Below are positions 8,805 through 19,382 of a DNA stretch of 64,000 bases, in pieces (position 1 is the stretch's first letter; each line of letters begins with the position of its first letter). The notes under the pieces are model-generated. The model was not told the origin of the DNA, ran no database searches, and saw only the letters and a list, made by a program, of their open reading frames with translations. The position numbers were made by a program, and so were the translations under genes. This DNA is from an uncultured Bacteroidales bacterium (GTDB lineage Bacteria > Bacteroidota > Bacteroidia > Bacteroidales > Bacteroidaceae): contig CAMYYY010000006.1 in assembly GCA_947303715.1 (NCBI GenBank), positions 1 through 64,000 of the forward strand, given 5' to 3'.

Positions 8805-10673
8805 ATGAAAAGAAGAACGTTTTATTTTTCATTTTTCATTTTCAATTTTTCATTGATATTATTCTCTTCCTGTGTGGAGGAACTTAAGGAGGAGAACTTC
8901 TATACCTTCACAGGTGAGATGATTGCGGACTATCTCGACAATCGTTCGGAGACGTTCAGCTCGTTCACCTATGTTCTGCAGCGCGCTGGTGTAAAACAAT
9001 TGTTGGCAGCCTACGGCGAATACACTTGTTTTGCTCCGACGAATGAAGCCTTTGACATCTATCTGCGGGAAAAGGGATATGCGGACATCAATCAACTTAC
9101 CGATGCTGACTGCGATACTATAGCTTTCGGTCATGTTATAAAGGTAGCTTATCTGACGACTGACCTCGACAATGGTGTGGTGGGCACCGCCAATATGAAT
9201 GCCCGCTTCATCCAAGTCTATATTGACTCCATCACCAGCGACTATTATGTCAACCGCGACTCCCGTATCATTCTGAAGGACCAGGAGGTAGAGAACGGTG
9301 TGGTGCAAGTGGTAGACCGCGTGCTCCTTCCCTCTACGGAACAGCTCCCTGACCTTATCGATGCCGATGAAAAGTGTACGCTGTTCAGCGCTGCCCTCAA
9401 ACTGACCCATCTGGACGATTCGCTCCAGAAGTATATGGATGAGAAATACGTCTATGACGAGGCTATCTACGATTATACCCGTCAGGGCGAGAAGTGTCCC
9501 AAGCCCAAGCACCGGCGCTTTGGCTATACGGCGTTTGTCGAGACAGATGAAGCCTTCCGTGCGGCAGGCATCACCACCCTTGACGAACTGATAGCTTATG
9601 CCCAGACCGTCTATGGTGCCTCCTTCCCTGAGGAGCGTGGGCGGTTCGATAGCGACTATACCCATCGTCGCAACCCCCTTAACCGTTTTGTAGCCTATCA
9701 TCTGTTGGCCCGCACCATCTATGCCAGCAAGATGACCACGACCACCAGCATCATGCCCCAGTACGAGTCTGTCGATTATTACGAGACCATGTGTCCGGGC
9801 ACTATCATCCGTGTGGAAAAAGGGCAGGGCACCCGCTACAAAGGTCTGCGCATCAACCGCCGTTGGGACAAGCAGTTCACCATCGAAGGAGTCCTTGTGC
9901 ACGATGAGAGTGGTTTTGACGGAAACAACGGCGTCTATTATTACATCGACCGTCCGCTGGTTTTCGATACCGATGTACGTGACAAAGTGCTCAACGTGCG
10001 TATGCGTTTCGACGCCGCCTCGCTCATGCCCGAGCTCTCCACCAATGGCATCTACCGCAACGACGAGCGGCTGTGCTACTGGATTCCTGATGGCTATTCC
10101 GAGAACATGAAGTTCTTCCAGGAGTCCATCGTCATCTACCAATATCCCCAGCCCGACTACTGGTGCTGGTATGGCGATGAGATAATCGGTTTCGGCCTCT
10201 ACGACTTTGCGCTGAAACTGCCGCCTGTACCCGAAGGAACCTACGAAATCCGCTACGGCTACGTCCCTATGGCCCAGCGTGGGATTACGCAGATCTATGT
10301 CGATGATATCCCGCAGGGAATCCCCATCGACCTCACCGTAAACACCTACGGCACGCCATCAAGCCCGAAAATCGGTTGGATTGCCGACACCGGCGATGAG
10401 GAAGAAGACAATAAGAACGACAAGGCTATGCACAATCGCGGATACCTGAAAGGACCTGACAGCCAGTGCTTCACCTCTGCCCGCACCCTTGCCCGTAGCC
10501 AGCAAAACCTGCTTCGGAAGATTGTGGCAACCCAGTATCTTACGCCCGATGAGCCTCATTATATCCGTTTCCGCTCGGTGACGCAGAACTCGCTTGAGTT
10601 TATGCTCGACTACATTGAACTCTGCCCCAAGAGCGTGTACGACAATCCTATTCAGCGTGAGGACAGACATTGA
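8805..10673 (+). CDS. Fasciclin-domain lipoprotein
   Basis: Lipobox LFSSC; 'QRAGVKQLLAAYGEYTCFAPTNEAFDIYL' FAS1 motif. Confidence 0.85.
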   Translation: MKRRTFYFSFFIFNFSLILFSSCVEELKEENFYTFTGEMIADYLDNRSETFSSFTYVLQRAGVKQLLAAYGEYTCFAPTNEAFDIYLREKGYADINQLTDADCDTIAFGHVIKVAYLTTDLDNGVVGTANMNARFIQVYIDSITSDYYVNRDSRIILKDQEVENGVVQVVDRVLLPSTEQLPDLIDADEKCTLFSAALKLTHLDDSLQKYMDEKYVYDEAIYDYTRQGEKCPKPKHRRFGYTAFVETDEAFRAAGITTLDELIAYAQTVYGASFPEERGRFDSDYTHRRNPLNRFVAYHLLARTIYASKMTTTTSIMPQYESVDYYETMCPGTIIRVEKGQGTRYKGLRINRRWDKQFTIEGVLVHDESGFDGNNGVYYYIDRPLVFDTDVRDKVLNVRMRFDAASLMPELSTNGIYRNDERLCYWIPDGYSENMKFFQESIVIYQYPQPDYWCWYGDEIIGFGLYDFALKLPPVPEGTYEIRYGYVPMAQRGITQIYVDDIPQGIPIDLTVNTYGTPSSPKIGWIADTGDEEEDNKNDKAMHNRGYLKGPDSQCFTSARTLARSQQNLLRKIVATQYLTPDEPHYIRFRSVTQNSLEFMLDYIELCPKSVYDNPIQREDRH

Positions 10674-10709
10674 TGCCGTTTATGAGTTAAGAATTTGGAC
10701 TTAGGACTT

Positions 10710-12272
10710 ATGAATCGAAAATTATCCATTATCAATTGTCAATTATACATTTTTATAATTGCGCTATTGTGCCTTTCTTGCACGGAGGCGTGGGAGTCTC
10801 ATTACGACCCTGACGGCAAGCAGTCCTCATCAAACAAGACCCTTTGGGAGGAGATTTCGTCAAGGAACGAGTTGGCTGCCTTTCGTGCTGTAGTCGAACG
10901 CACGTCCTACCGCGATCTGTTGGACGGTGACCAGATGTTCACCGTGTTTGCTCCGCAGGGGACGCTGGAGACGACGGGATTGTCGGTGGAGGAACTGGAA
11001 ACGGAGATTGTCGGCAACCACATGGCGCGGTTTGCCTTCCCGGCGAATAACACGTTAGCGACTACCAAGAACATCCGGTTGCTGAATGGTAAGCGAGGCG
11101 AGTTCAGCCAGACGGACGGGAGCCTCTATCAGTTGAACGGCAGGCGGCTCACGGAAACGAACATTGCCGCCAAGAATGGCGTGCTTCACATCATCGACAG
11201 CCAGCTGCCCTTCTTCTGCAACGTGTGGGAATACATGAATAAGGACACGGCCTTCAGCGCTGTGCGCGATTACCTCTATTCGTTCAACGAACTGGTGCTC
11301 GACGTGGATGCCAGCGTGGCCGGAGCGGTAGTCGATGGGGAGATAACGTATGTCGATTCTGTTGTCGTCACCGCCAACGAGATGTTCCGGCGCATCGGGC
11401 AGCTGAATAGCGAAGACAGTACCTACTGGATGGTGTTGCCCACGAACACGGCCTGGCGAAAGGCTTACGATCGCGTCAGCAGTTTCTATACCTATTCGGT
11501 GAAGAACGCCGACAGGGACTCGCTGCAAAGGCTCTACACGCAGATGGCGTTGGTGAACGACCTGGTTTTCAGCCGCAGCATGCAGACATCGCCGGCCGAT
11601 TCGCTTGTCTCCACTACGGGCGGGGTATTCCGCCGCCCGCTGCGTACGCTATTGCCTGAGTACGGGAGCTTCGACGAGGGGCAGCCCTGCAGCAACGGAC
11701 GGGTGTTCCGGGTGGATACGCTACGCTATCAGCCTTGGGAGTCGTGGCAACGGCCTATCCAGGTGGAGGCGGAGAACACGCGCGGACGTGAATACACGCT
11801 GTGCGAACTGTACAAACGGAATCTGAACGTCACGAGCGAATACTATTCGAGGGTGTCGGACGCCAGTTATATTGAGATGGTGCCTTCATCGACTTCGGCT
11901 AACCCGACGGTAACGTTCTCGGTGCCGGACGTGCTGTCGGCAACGTATGACATCAAGGTGGTGTTCCTGCCGCAGACGATGGGTACGGACAAATCGACGT
12001 GGGGGCTGCCTAATAAGATGGTTGCCAACCTGACGACGGTGGATGCGAACGGCAAGCAGGTGACGGAAAAGACGGATGTGTTCTATGCCGACCCCACGCG
12101 GGTGGACACGGTGACGGTGTTTGCAGGCTATCGGTTTGAGGCATGCAACTACGAAGAGGAGACGGTGGCGACGAAACTGAAGATTCAGAGCCAGGTGCTC
12201 AGCAAGGAGCGTAGCCAGTACTCCCGAACGATGCTGATAGACTGTGTGATTGTTGAACCGACGAAAGAGTGA
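10710..12272 (+). CDS. Fasciclin-domain lipoprotein
   Basis: Start at internal ATG; 'LLCLSC' lipobox, 'YRDLLDGDQMFTVFAPQGTLE' FAS1 motif. Confidence 0.8.
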   Translation: MNRKLSIINCQLYIFIIALLCLSCTEAWESHYDPDGKQSSSNKTLWEEISSRNELAAFRAVVERTSYRDLLDGDQMFTVFAPQGTLETTGLSVEELETEIVGNHMARFAFPANNTLATTKNIRLLNGKRGEFSQTDGSLYQLNGRRLTETNIAAKNGVLHIIDSQLPFFCNVWEYMNKDTAFSAVRDYLYSFNELVLDVDASVAGAVVDGEITYVDSVVVTANEMFRRIGQLNSEDSTYWMVLPTNTAWRKAYDRVSSFYTYSVKNADRDSLQRLYTQMALVNDLVFSRSMQTSPADSLVSTTGGVFRRPLRTLLPEYGSFDEGQPCSNGRVFRVDTLRYQPWESWQRPIQVEAENTRGREYTLCELYKRNLNVTSEYYSRVSDASYIEMVPSSTSANPTVTFSVPDVLSATYDIKVVFLPQTMGTDKSTWGLPNKMVANLTTVDANGKQVTEKTDVFYADPTRVDTVTVFAGYRFEACNYEEETVATKLKIQSQVLSKERSQYSRTMLIDCVIVEPTKE

Positions 12273-12276
12273 GGAT

Positions 12277-15200
12277 ATGAAACGGTATGCTATAATAATT
12301 CTTCTTCAGCTTTCATTCATTTTTGTCGTTACTGCCCAGGACATGCGCCGCATCAGCGGTACGGTGGTTGACGCCGTGACGGAGACGGCTGTGGCGGGTG
12401 CCCGTGTGACGGCACACGGCGATGCCTCGCTGGCTGCCATGACGGACGAGACGGGCAGCTTCACGCTGAACATTCCGCCGGCGGTGGCCCTGCTGGATGT
12501 GACGGCTCCCGGGTACAACAGCGTGCTGCTGGCTGTCGGTGCTACCGACAAGGTGTGCTTGTGGCCTGAGCGTTTTGCGGCTGACAATCCCCCGTCGTTC
12601 CGGACCAGCAGCGCTGTGAGCGTGGACGACGAGATAGCCGCCCGACTGGGGGGCGAGGTGCGCACCATCACCCGCAGCGGCATGAAGGGAAACGGCGTCA
12701 TGATGCTCATCGACGGCCTGAACTCGCTGCATGCCAACGCTATGCCTCTCGTCATCGTCGATGGTGTCTATCTCGACCAGCAGCAGGGGCGCGAGACGCT
12801 GCACGACGGCTTCTACAACAACCTGCTCGCCAACATCAACGTAGCTGATGTGGAGCGGATAACGGTGTTGAAGAACGGCACGGCGCTGTATGGCGTCAGG
12901 GGAGCCAACGGAGTCATTGTCATAGAGACACGCCGCAGCCACAGCATGGCCACACGCATCGAGGTGAACAGCATGGCAGGCATCGAGTGGGCGCCTGACG
13001 GCCCAGACATGATGGATGCCAGCAGCTTCCGCCTCTACGCATCGGAACTGATTGGAGGCACGGAGACACGGCAGACGACGTTTAAGTTCCTGAAGGACGA
13101 CAAGGACTATTATTTCTATAAGAAGTACCACAACGAGACACGCTGGAACGACTACCTCTACCGCGAGGCGCTGACGCAACAGTACAACATCAGCGTGCAG
13201 GGTGGCGATGAGGTGGCGGACTACTACCTTTCGTTGGGCTATGTGGATGCACAGAGTACGCTGAAATGTAACGATTTCAGTCGTTTGGGATTGAGGTTCA
13301 ATACGGATATCCGGCTGACGGATCGTCTGCGGACGCGCTTCGACGTGGCTTATAATCAGAACACCCGCAACCTGCGTGATGACGGCGTACCTGAGGACTT
13401 CACGGCAAGTACTGTATTGGCTCCAGGCTTCCTTGGACTCATCAAAAGCCCCTTCCTGCATCCTTACCGCTATGACGAGCATGGGCAGTTGACGACGTTC
13501 GTGGAAAGTGCCGATGACTTCGCTGAGGGGCTGGCGCTCAACAGCTCGTGGGCTAACCCCGTGGCCATTAACACCTACGGCGAGGGGAGGAACAAAAATC
13601 GTCAGGAGACAAGCTACTTTAACATCACCATCAGCCCACGCCTTGATCTCGGCAAGGGTCTGACGGCGCAGACGCTTTTCAGCTATGGGCTGACGGGCGT
13701 GACGGAGCGCTCGTTTGTGCCCATGACGGGTGTGCCCGTGTTCTATATCGATGGGGTGGGAGCGAGCAGCAACCGCGCATCATCGCTCACCGCCAAGCAG
13801 GAAAGCCTCTTCAGCGACACGAAGCTGATGTGGACGCTCACGCCTTCGGACGCGACGGGAAAGCATCGCGGGCCGCACGGGCTGGAGGTGACGGCCGGAT
13901 TCCGCTACACGTCCGACAGCTACACATCGTCGCGACAGGAGGGACATAATACGGGCAACGACAAGACGCCCGACTTGGCTGCATCGTTGAGTTACAAGGA
14001 CGTAGGCGGTACCGACGACAGCTGGCGCTCGGCTGCCCTCTATGCACAGGCCGACTACAACTGGCGCTACACCTGGTATGCCCAGGGGGCGTTGGCCATG
14101 GAGACATCGTCGCACTTCGGGCGCGATGCCCGCGATGGCGTGCGGCTCGGCGGAGTCAAGTGGGGGCTGTTCCCCTCGCTGCAAGGGGCTTGGCAGGTGT
14201 CGAACGAGCCGTTCATGGCCCGTCTGAAAGCCGTCAACCTGCTGAAGTTGCATGTGGGCTACGACGAGAGTGGCAACGACGACATCCCTGCCGCAGCAGC
14301 ACGTACCACGTTTGCCTCGGGCAAGTATCTCGGAAATGCCATAGGCCTGAGCCTCAATGCTATCGGGAATAACACGCTGCAATGGGAGACCACACGCCGC
14401 CTGAGTGCCGGCCTCGACTTGAAGGCATGGACGGGCCGTCTGAGCCTTGCGTTGAACGTCTTCAAGAGCTTCACCTCCAACCTGCTCACCTTGAAGAGCC
14501 TGCCTGAGCTGTCGGGCGAGGACTACTACTGGAGCAACGAGGGAGCGCTGGAGAACATGGGTGCCGACGTCCGCGTGAACGTCAAGCTGCTGGGCACGCG
14601 CGACTGGTCGTGGGAAGCGGGCTTCTCGGCTGCCACCTACCGCAACCGCATAACCTCGCTGCCTGACGGCGATTTCACCACCACCCTCTACGGCGGTGAG
14701 GTGCTGACGGCTGTGGGGCAGCCTGCGGGTGTCTTCTACGGCTATCAGACAGCAGGCGTCTATGCCACCACCGCCGAGGCCGAGGCCGCAGGGCTCTACA
14801 ATGTGCTCACTACCGGCAGCCGCAGTTATTTCGGCGCAGGCGACGTCATCTTCGTCAATCAGGACGGCGACCCCGCTATCGACGACCGCGACAAGGTGGT
14901 CATCGGCGATCCCAATCCCGACCTCTACGGCAACATCTTCACCACCGTAGGCTACCGGCGCCTCACCCTCGAGGCCCAGCTGGGCTACTCGTGGGGCAAC
15001 GACATCTACAACTACCTGCGTCGCCAGCTTGAGAGCGGCAGCAACTTCTTCAACCAGACTACTGCCCTCAACCGTCGTTGGATCTGCGAAGGGCAGCAGA
15101 CCGACGTTCCCCGCGCCACCTTCGGCGACCCGATGGGCAACGCCCGTTTCTCCGACCGTTGGATTGAGGACGGCTCGTACCTGCGCCTCCGTCAGGTCAC

Positions 15201-15405
15201 CCTTTCCTACCGCCTGCCCGTCAACTCCATCTGGATGCAGGGGCTCACGCTGTGGGTGACGGGTAACAACCTCTTCACGTTCACCAACTACCTGGGTGCC
15301 GACCCCGAGTCGTCCGTCTCGTGCAGCGTCCTCAGTCAGGGCATCGATGCCGGTCTGCTCGCGCAGGGCCGCAGCCTGCTCGTCGGCCTCAAGTTGAACC
15401 TGTAA
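12277..15405 (+). CDS. SusC-like TonB-linked outer membrane protein (second pair)
   Basis: 'MPLVIVDGVYLDQQQ', 'ITVLKNGTALYGVRGANGVIVIETRR'; start codon ATG 12277 near the end of the preceding gene. Confidence 0.93.
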   Translation: MKRYAIIILLQLSFIFVVTAQDMRRISGTVVDAVTETAVAGARVTAHGDASLAAMTDETGSFTLNIPPAVALLDVTAPGYNSVLLAVGATDKVCLWPERFAADNPPSFRTSSAVSVDDEIAARLGGEVRTITRSGMKGNGVMMLIDGLNSLHANAMPLVIVDGVYLDQQQGRETLHDGFYNNLLANINVADVERITVLKNGTALYGVRGANGVIVIETRRSHSMATRIEVNSMAGIEWAPDGPDMMDASSFRLYASELIGGTETRQTTFKFLKDDKDYYFYKKYHNETRWNDYLYREALTQQYNISVQGGDEVADYYLSLGYVDAQSTLKCNDFSRLGLRFNTDIRLTDRLRTRFDVAYNQNTRNLRDDGVPEDFTASTVLAPGFLGLIKSPFLHPYRYDEHGQLTTFVESADDFAEGLALNSSWANPVAINTYGEGRNKNRQETSYFNITISPRLDLGKGLTAQTLFSYGLTGVTERSFVPMTGVPVFYIDGVGASSNRASSLTAKQESLFSDTKLMWTLTPSDATGKHRGPHGLEVTAGFRYTSDSYTSSRQEGHNTGNDKTPDLAASLSYKDVGGTDDSWRSAALYAQADYNWRYTWYAQGALAMETSSHFGRDARDGVRLGGVKWGLFPSLQGAWQVSNEPFMARLKAVNLLKLHVGYDESGNDDIPAAAARTTFASGKYLGNAIGLSLNAIGNNTLQWETTRRLSAGLDLKAWTGRLSLALNVFKSFTSNLLTLKSLPELSGEDYYWSNEGALENMGADVRVNVKLLGTRDWSWEAGFSAATYRNRITSLPDGDFTTTLYGGEVLTAVGQPAGVFYGYQTAGVYATTAEAEAAGLYNVLTTGSRSYFGAGDVIFVNQDGDPAIDDRDKVVIGDPNPDLYGNIFTTVGYRRLTLEAQLGYSWGNDIYNYLRRQLESGSNFFNQTTALNRRWICEGQQTDVPRATFGDPMGNARFSDRWIEDGSYLRLRQVTLSYRLPVNSIWMQGLTLWVTGNNLFTFTNYLGADPESSVSCSVLSQGIDAGLLAQGRSLLVGLKLNL

Positions 15406-15442
15406 TGAAAAACTGAGAATTAGGAACTAGAAATTAGGAATT

Positions 15443-17104
15443 ATGAGAGGCAAGAGATATTATATTTTCGTTCTTCTTTTTTCATTCATAGGGCTGTGCA
15501 GCTGCGCCGACCTGTTCGACACCCAGTCGTCGTTCTATTCGACGGAGGATACCCACACCCTCTCCTCGGCTGCCGACACGGTCTATTCCGTCATCGGCAT
15601 CCTCAGCAAGGTGCAGGCCATTGCCGACCGTACGGTGCTGATGGGTGAGCTCCGTGCCGACCTCGTCTGCGAGAACGACTACACCACCAGCGACCTCCGC
15701 GAGATTGTCCGCTCGGACGTTTCGTCCACAAACGCCTATGTGGACTATCGCGACTTCTATGCCGTCATCAACAACTGCAACTACTATCTCTCCCGTGCCG
15801 ACACCACCGTGCGCGTGGCAGGGCAGAAGGTCATTCTCAAGGAGTATGCCGTCGTGAAGGCCATCCGAGCCTGGACGTACATGCAGCTGGCGCTCATCTA
15901 CGGCGAGGTGCCGTTCTACACCGAGCCCATCCTCAAGTTCACCGACGCCGACAAGGAGTATCCGAAGTACGACCTCAGCCGCATCTGCGACTATTTCATC
16001 CCCGACCTGCTGCCCTATGTGGAGGTGGAGCAGCCCGCCTACGGCTCCATCAGCGGCATCGACGCCCGCAAGTTCTTCTTCCCCGTCAAGCTGGTGCTGG
16101 CCGACATGTACCTCTGGCAGCAGGACTACCGCCATGCGGCGTTCTACTATGCCGACTACCTCTCCGACAAGAAGCTGACGACGGGCTTGGTGGCCTCGCG
16201 CGTCAGCGGCATCAACACCAGCGACGAGGTAACGGCCTACACGTCCAACTGGATAAACGCCTTCCAGTTGCCGGGCGTCGAGGAGGTCATCACCCTCATC
16301 CCGATGGCCAAGACGCGCCTCGATGGGGTGAAGAGCAAGCTCGACAACGTCTTCAGCTCCACCGAGGAGAACGCCGATCATTACCAGATTACCCCCTCGC
16401 CCTACTACGAGGAGCTGGTTGCCGCGCAGGACTATGCCTATTCCGTCAACGAGCGCACGCTGAAGCACCTCAGCTGTGGCGACATGCGCTACTATGCCAC
16501 CTATCCCACCAAGTTCGTCCCGGCCGACAAGCAACCCTCGGCCGACGACTGGAAAACCGACGACGAGGACATCCAGGAGAACGCCAAGTTCACCTCAGGC
16601 CACGTCTATGTCTATCGCGTGGGTACCGTGTGGCTGCGTCTGGCCGAAGCGCTCAACTGCATGGGCGACTACGAGGACGCCTTTGCCATCCTGAAGCGCG
16701 GAGGCGAGGTGACCACGCGGGGCGACTCGCTGCTCTTCGAGTTCACGCAGACCTCCGTGGGCACCGAGCGCTATCGCGGCATCCACGCACGGGGTGGGGG
16801 AGAAGCCTTCCGCAACAGCGTCTATGACCTGCCCGATATGTCGGGCGACACGCTGGAGGTGCGCGTGTGGACACCCGAGCGCCTGGTGGAGTATGTCGAG
16901 GAGCGCATCGTCGAGGAGCAGGCACTTGAGAACGCCTTTGAGGGACATCGCTTCTACGACCTCATGCGCGTGGCCCTCCGTCGGGGCGACCCCACCTACT
17001 TGGCCGACAAGGTGGCCCACCGCAACGGCACCCTCCAGCCCGCCGACGCCACGCTCTACAACCTCCTCTCCAACCCCGCAAACTGGTATATCAAGCACGA
17101 CTAA
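15443..17104 (+). CDS. SusD-like lipoprotein (second pair)
   Basis: Lipobox GLCSC; 'VEERIVEEQALENAFEGHRFYDLMRVALRRGDPTYLADKVAHRNG'. Confidence 0.92.
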   Translation: MRGKRYYIFVLLFSFIGLCSCADLFDTQSSFYSTEDTHTLSSAADTVYSVIGILSKVQAIADRTVLMGELRADLVCENDYTTSDLREIVRSDVSSTNAYVDYRDFYAVINNCNYYLSRADTTVRVAGQKVILKEYAVVKAIRAWTYMQLALIYGEVPFYTEPILKFTDADKEYPKYDLSRICDYFIPDLLPYVEVEQPAYGSISGIDARKFFFPVKLVLADMYLWQQDYRHAAFYYADYLSDKKLTTGLVASRVSGINTSDEVTAYTSNWINAFQLPGVEEVITLIPMAKTRLDGVKSKLDNVFSSTEENADHYQITPSPYYEELVAAQDYAYSVNERTLKHLSCGDMRYYATYPTKFVPADKQPSADDWKTDDEDIQENAKFTSGHVYVYRVGTVWLRLAEALNCMGDYEDAFAILKRGGEVTTRGDSLLFEFTQTSVGTERYRGIHARGGGEAFRNSVYDLPDMSGDTLEVRVWTPERLVEYVEERIVEEQALENAFEGHRFYDLMRVALRRGDPTYLADKVAHRNGTLQPADATLYNLLSNPANWYIKHD

Positions 17105-17110
17105 TTTATC

Positions 17111-17177
17111 CTCAATCTTCAATCTTCAATCCTCAATCTTCAATCCTCAATCTTCAATCTTCAATCTTCAATCTTCA
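17111..17177. repeat. Short-period (7-bp CAATCTT/CAATCCT) intergenic repeat
   Basis: Tandem (t)caatcttcaatcctcaatctt... directly upstream of ATG 17179. Confidence 0.9.
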
Positions 17178-17178
17178 T

Positions 17179-18720
17179 ATGTTTACCGAATCAGACCTTC
17201 TCTTTCTCGCAAAGCGCGGAACCTCAGTCGCACAGGCCGAGGAACAGCTCGCCAGTATCGAACACGGCTTCCCCTTCCTGAAGCTCGAGGGCGCCGCAGC
17301 CGTCGGCAAGGGCATCGTCAAGCCCGACGAAACCCTACGTGACGACGCCGTCAGCGCCTGGCAGGACTACCTTGCCGCTGGACACCGCGTGGTGAAGTTC
17401 GTGCCCGCCTCCGGTGCCGCCAGCCGTATGTTCAAGAACCTCTTTGCGTTCCTCGACGCACCCTACGACGAGCCGCAGACCGACTTCGAGCACATCTTCT
17501 TCCACCACATCACCTGTTTTGCCTTCTACGGCACGCTGGATGCCTGCTGCGTCAGGCTCTACGGCAAGGGCGTCGCCGACCTCATGGCCGAGCGTCGTTA
17601 CAAGGCCGTGGTGGAGGCCCTGCTGGGAGCCGACGGCATGAACTACGGCAAGCTGCCCAAGGGCCTGCTGGAGTTCCACAGCAGCCTCGAAGGCACGTCC
17701 CGCACCCCGCTTGAGGAACATCTGGTGGAGGGCGCCCTCTATGCTGCCGATGCCGACAACCGCGTCCACATCCACTTCACCGTGTCGCCCGAGCACCGCC
17801 GGCTGTTCGAGGAGAAGGCTGCTGCCGTCGTCCAGAAGTACGAGCAGAAGTTCAACGTCACCTACGACATCACCTTCTCCGAGCAGAAATCCTCCACCGA
17901 CACCATCGCTGCCAACCCCGACGGCACCCCCTTCCACGATGCTGCGGGCAACCTCGTCTTCCGTCCCGGCGGGCATGGCGCGCTCATCGAGAACCTGGGC
18001 GACCTGCGCTCCGACGTCGTCTTCATCAAGAACATCGACAACGTCGTCCCCGACCGCTTCAAGGACGATACCGTCGAGTACAAGCAGGTGCTTGCCGGCA
18101 TCCTCGTCAGCCTCCAGCAGCAGGTGTTTACCTACATCCGTCTGCTTGACAGCGGGGCGTACACCGATGCCCAGTTGGCCGAGATGCTGCGGTTCCTCGA
18201 GGAGAAGTTCTTCTGCTACAGCCCCTGGTTCCACCCCGACGGCGTCGGTACCGACAGCCGCTCCGCCCTGGTGGCCTATCTGCGCGACAAGCTCAACCGT
18301 CCCATCCGCGTCTGCGGCATGGTGCAGAACGTCGGCGAGCCCGGCGGAGGCCCCTTCCTCGCCTACAATGCCGACGGCTCCGTCTCGCTGCAGATTCTGG
18401 AGAGCTCGCAGATTGACATGACCAATCCCCGTAGCGCCGAGATGTTCAGCCGGGGCACCCACTTCAACCCCGTCGACCTTGTCTGCGGCATCAGCGACTA
18501 TCAGGGCGAGCCCTTCGACCTGCCGCGCTACGTCGATAAGTCCACCGGCTTCATCTCCTCCAAGTCGAAGGACGGCCGCGAGCTGCGAGCCCTCGAGCTC
18601 CCCGGCCTCTGGAACGGCGCCATGAGCAACTGGCTGACACTCTTTGTCGAGGTGCCCCTCTCCACGTTCAACCCCGTCAAGACCGTCAACGACCTCCTGC
18701 GCGAGCAGCACCAGCTGTAG
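17179..18720 (+). CDS. DUF4301 family protein
   Basis: N-terminus MFTESDLLFLAKRGTSVAQAEEQLASIEHGFPFLKLEGAA, 'KFVPASGAASRMFKNL'; recognised as DUF4301-like. Confidence 0.8.
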   Translation: MFTESDLLFLAKRGTSVAQAEEQLASIEHGFPFLKLEGAAAVGKGIVKPDETLRDDAVSAWQDYLAAGHRVVKFVPASGAASRMFKNLFAFLDAPYDEPQTDFEHIFFHHITCFAFYGTLDACCVRLYGKGVADLMAERRYKAVVEALLGADGMNYGKLPKGLLEFHSSLEGTSRTPLEEHLVEGALYAADADNRVHIHFTVSPEHRRLFEEKAAAVVQKYEQKFNVTYDITFSEQKSSTDTIAANPDGTPFHDAAGNLVFRPGGHGALIENLGDLRSDVVFIKNIDNVVPDRFKDDTVEYKQVLAGILVSLQQQVFTYIRLLDSGAYTDAQLAEMLRFLEEKFFCYSPWFHPDGVGTDSRSALVAYLRDKLNRPIRVCGMVQNVGEPGGGPFLAYNADGSVSLQILESSQIDMTNPRSAEMFSRGTHFNPVDLVCGISDYQGEPFDLPRYVDKSTGFISSKSKDGRELRALELPGLWNGAMSNWLTLFVEVPLSTFNPVKTVNDLLREQHQL

Positions 18721-18743
18721 GAAGCAATTTTCAGTCTTCAATC

Positions 18744-18781
18744 AGAAAGGATTAGCAGGCTCGAGCCTGCTAATCCTTTCT
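18744..18781. terminator. Perfect 38-nt palindrome, bidirectional terminator
   Basis: agaaaggattagcaggctcgagcctgctaatcctttct is its own reverse complement; lies between converging genes. Confidence 0.85.
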
Positions 18782-19210
18782 GTACCCTTGCCCGAAGGCG
18801 TTGTAGCACTTCATCTGTCGTCGGTTGGTGCTCCCCTCGGGGCGCACGCCCACGTGGAAGAACGAGCCGTAGTCAATCATCTGGTCAAACTCCAGCCGCT
18901 CCGCGTTTTCCCTGAACCACTGGCGTACGGTGTCCATCTGCTCGTCCGTCGCATGCAGCGGGCGGAAGTCGGCCGCGAGGCCCAGCAGGTGCTGGCTCGT
19001 GGGGCTGCCCCCCACGTCGTGGTTCAGGTCGCGGCAGCGGTAGCCGCTGGTGATGACGATGGGCTGGGCGAGGTGTTCGCGCAGAGGGTCCAGGACGGTG
19101 TCGACGAGGTACTCGATGTTCCGCCTCGCCTCACGTGGCGTCGAGTTGTCGTACCCCTTCAGCGCAGCCGTCACGCTCTGCTCAAACTCGGGAAAAGAAA
19201 AGTATTTCAT
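18770..19210 (-). CDS. M15-type peptidase (D-Ala-D-Ala carboxypeptidase-like)
   Basis: 'ITSGYRCRDLNHDVGGSPTSQHLLGLAADFRP' with conserved SxHxxGxAxD. Confidence 0.88.
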   Translation of the reverse strand: MKYFSFPEFEQSVTAALKGYDNSTPREARRNIEYLVDTVLDPLREHLAQPIVITSGYRCRDLNHDVGGSPTSQHLLGLAADFRPLHATDEQMDTVRQWFRENAERLEFDQMIDYGSFFHVGVRPEGSTNRRQMKCYNAFGQGYRKD

Positions 19211-19218
19211 ACTTTTTT

Positions 19219-19350
19219 TAGTTAAGAATTAAGAGTTAAGAGTTAAGAGTTAAGAAAAATAGTTTTTATTTAGTTAAGAATTAAGAGTTAAGAGTTAAGA
19301 AAAATAGTTTTTATTTAGTTAAGAATTAAGAGTTAAGAGTTAAGAAAAAT
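19219..19350. repeat. Tandem ~46-52-bp repeat built from TTAAGAG/TTAAGAA heptads
   Basis: tagttaagaattaagagttaagag(ttaagag)ttaagaaaaatagtttttattt repeated; further copies or reverse complements near 19469, 19636, 19734, 20206, 20838. Confidence 0.9.
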
Positions 19351-19382
19351 AGTTCTGCAAGCGATTAACTATGTATTATGAG

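Noticed and set aside
17335-18741. 468-aa minus-strand ORF antisense to the DUF4301 gene
   Set aside because: Val/Gly/Leu-rich shadow frame, no start context or domain.
18644-19225. 193-aa plus-strand ORF over the M15 peptidase
   Set aside because: Antisense to a well-supported peptidase and runs through the terminator palindrome.
19219-19350. Possible CRISPR array
   Set aside because: Repeats are contiguous heptad-based tandems with no unique spacers and no cas genes nearby.
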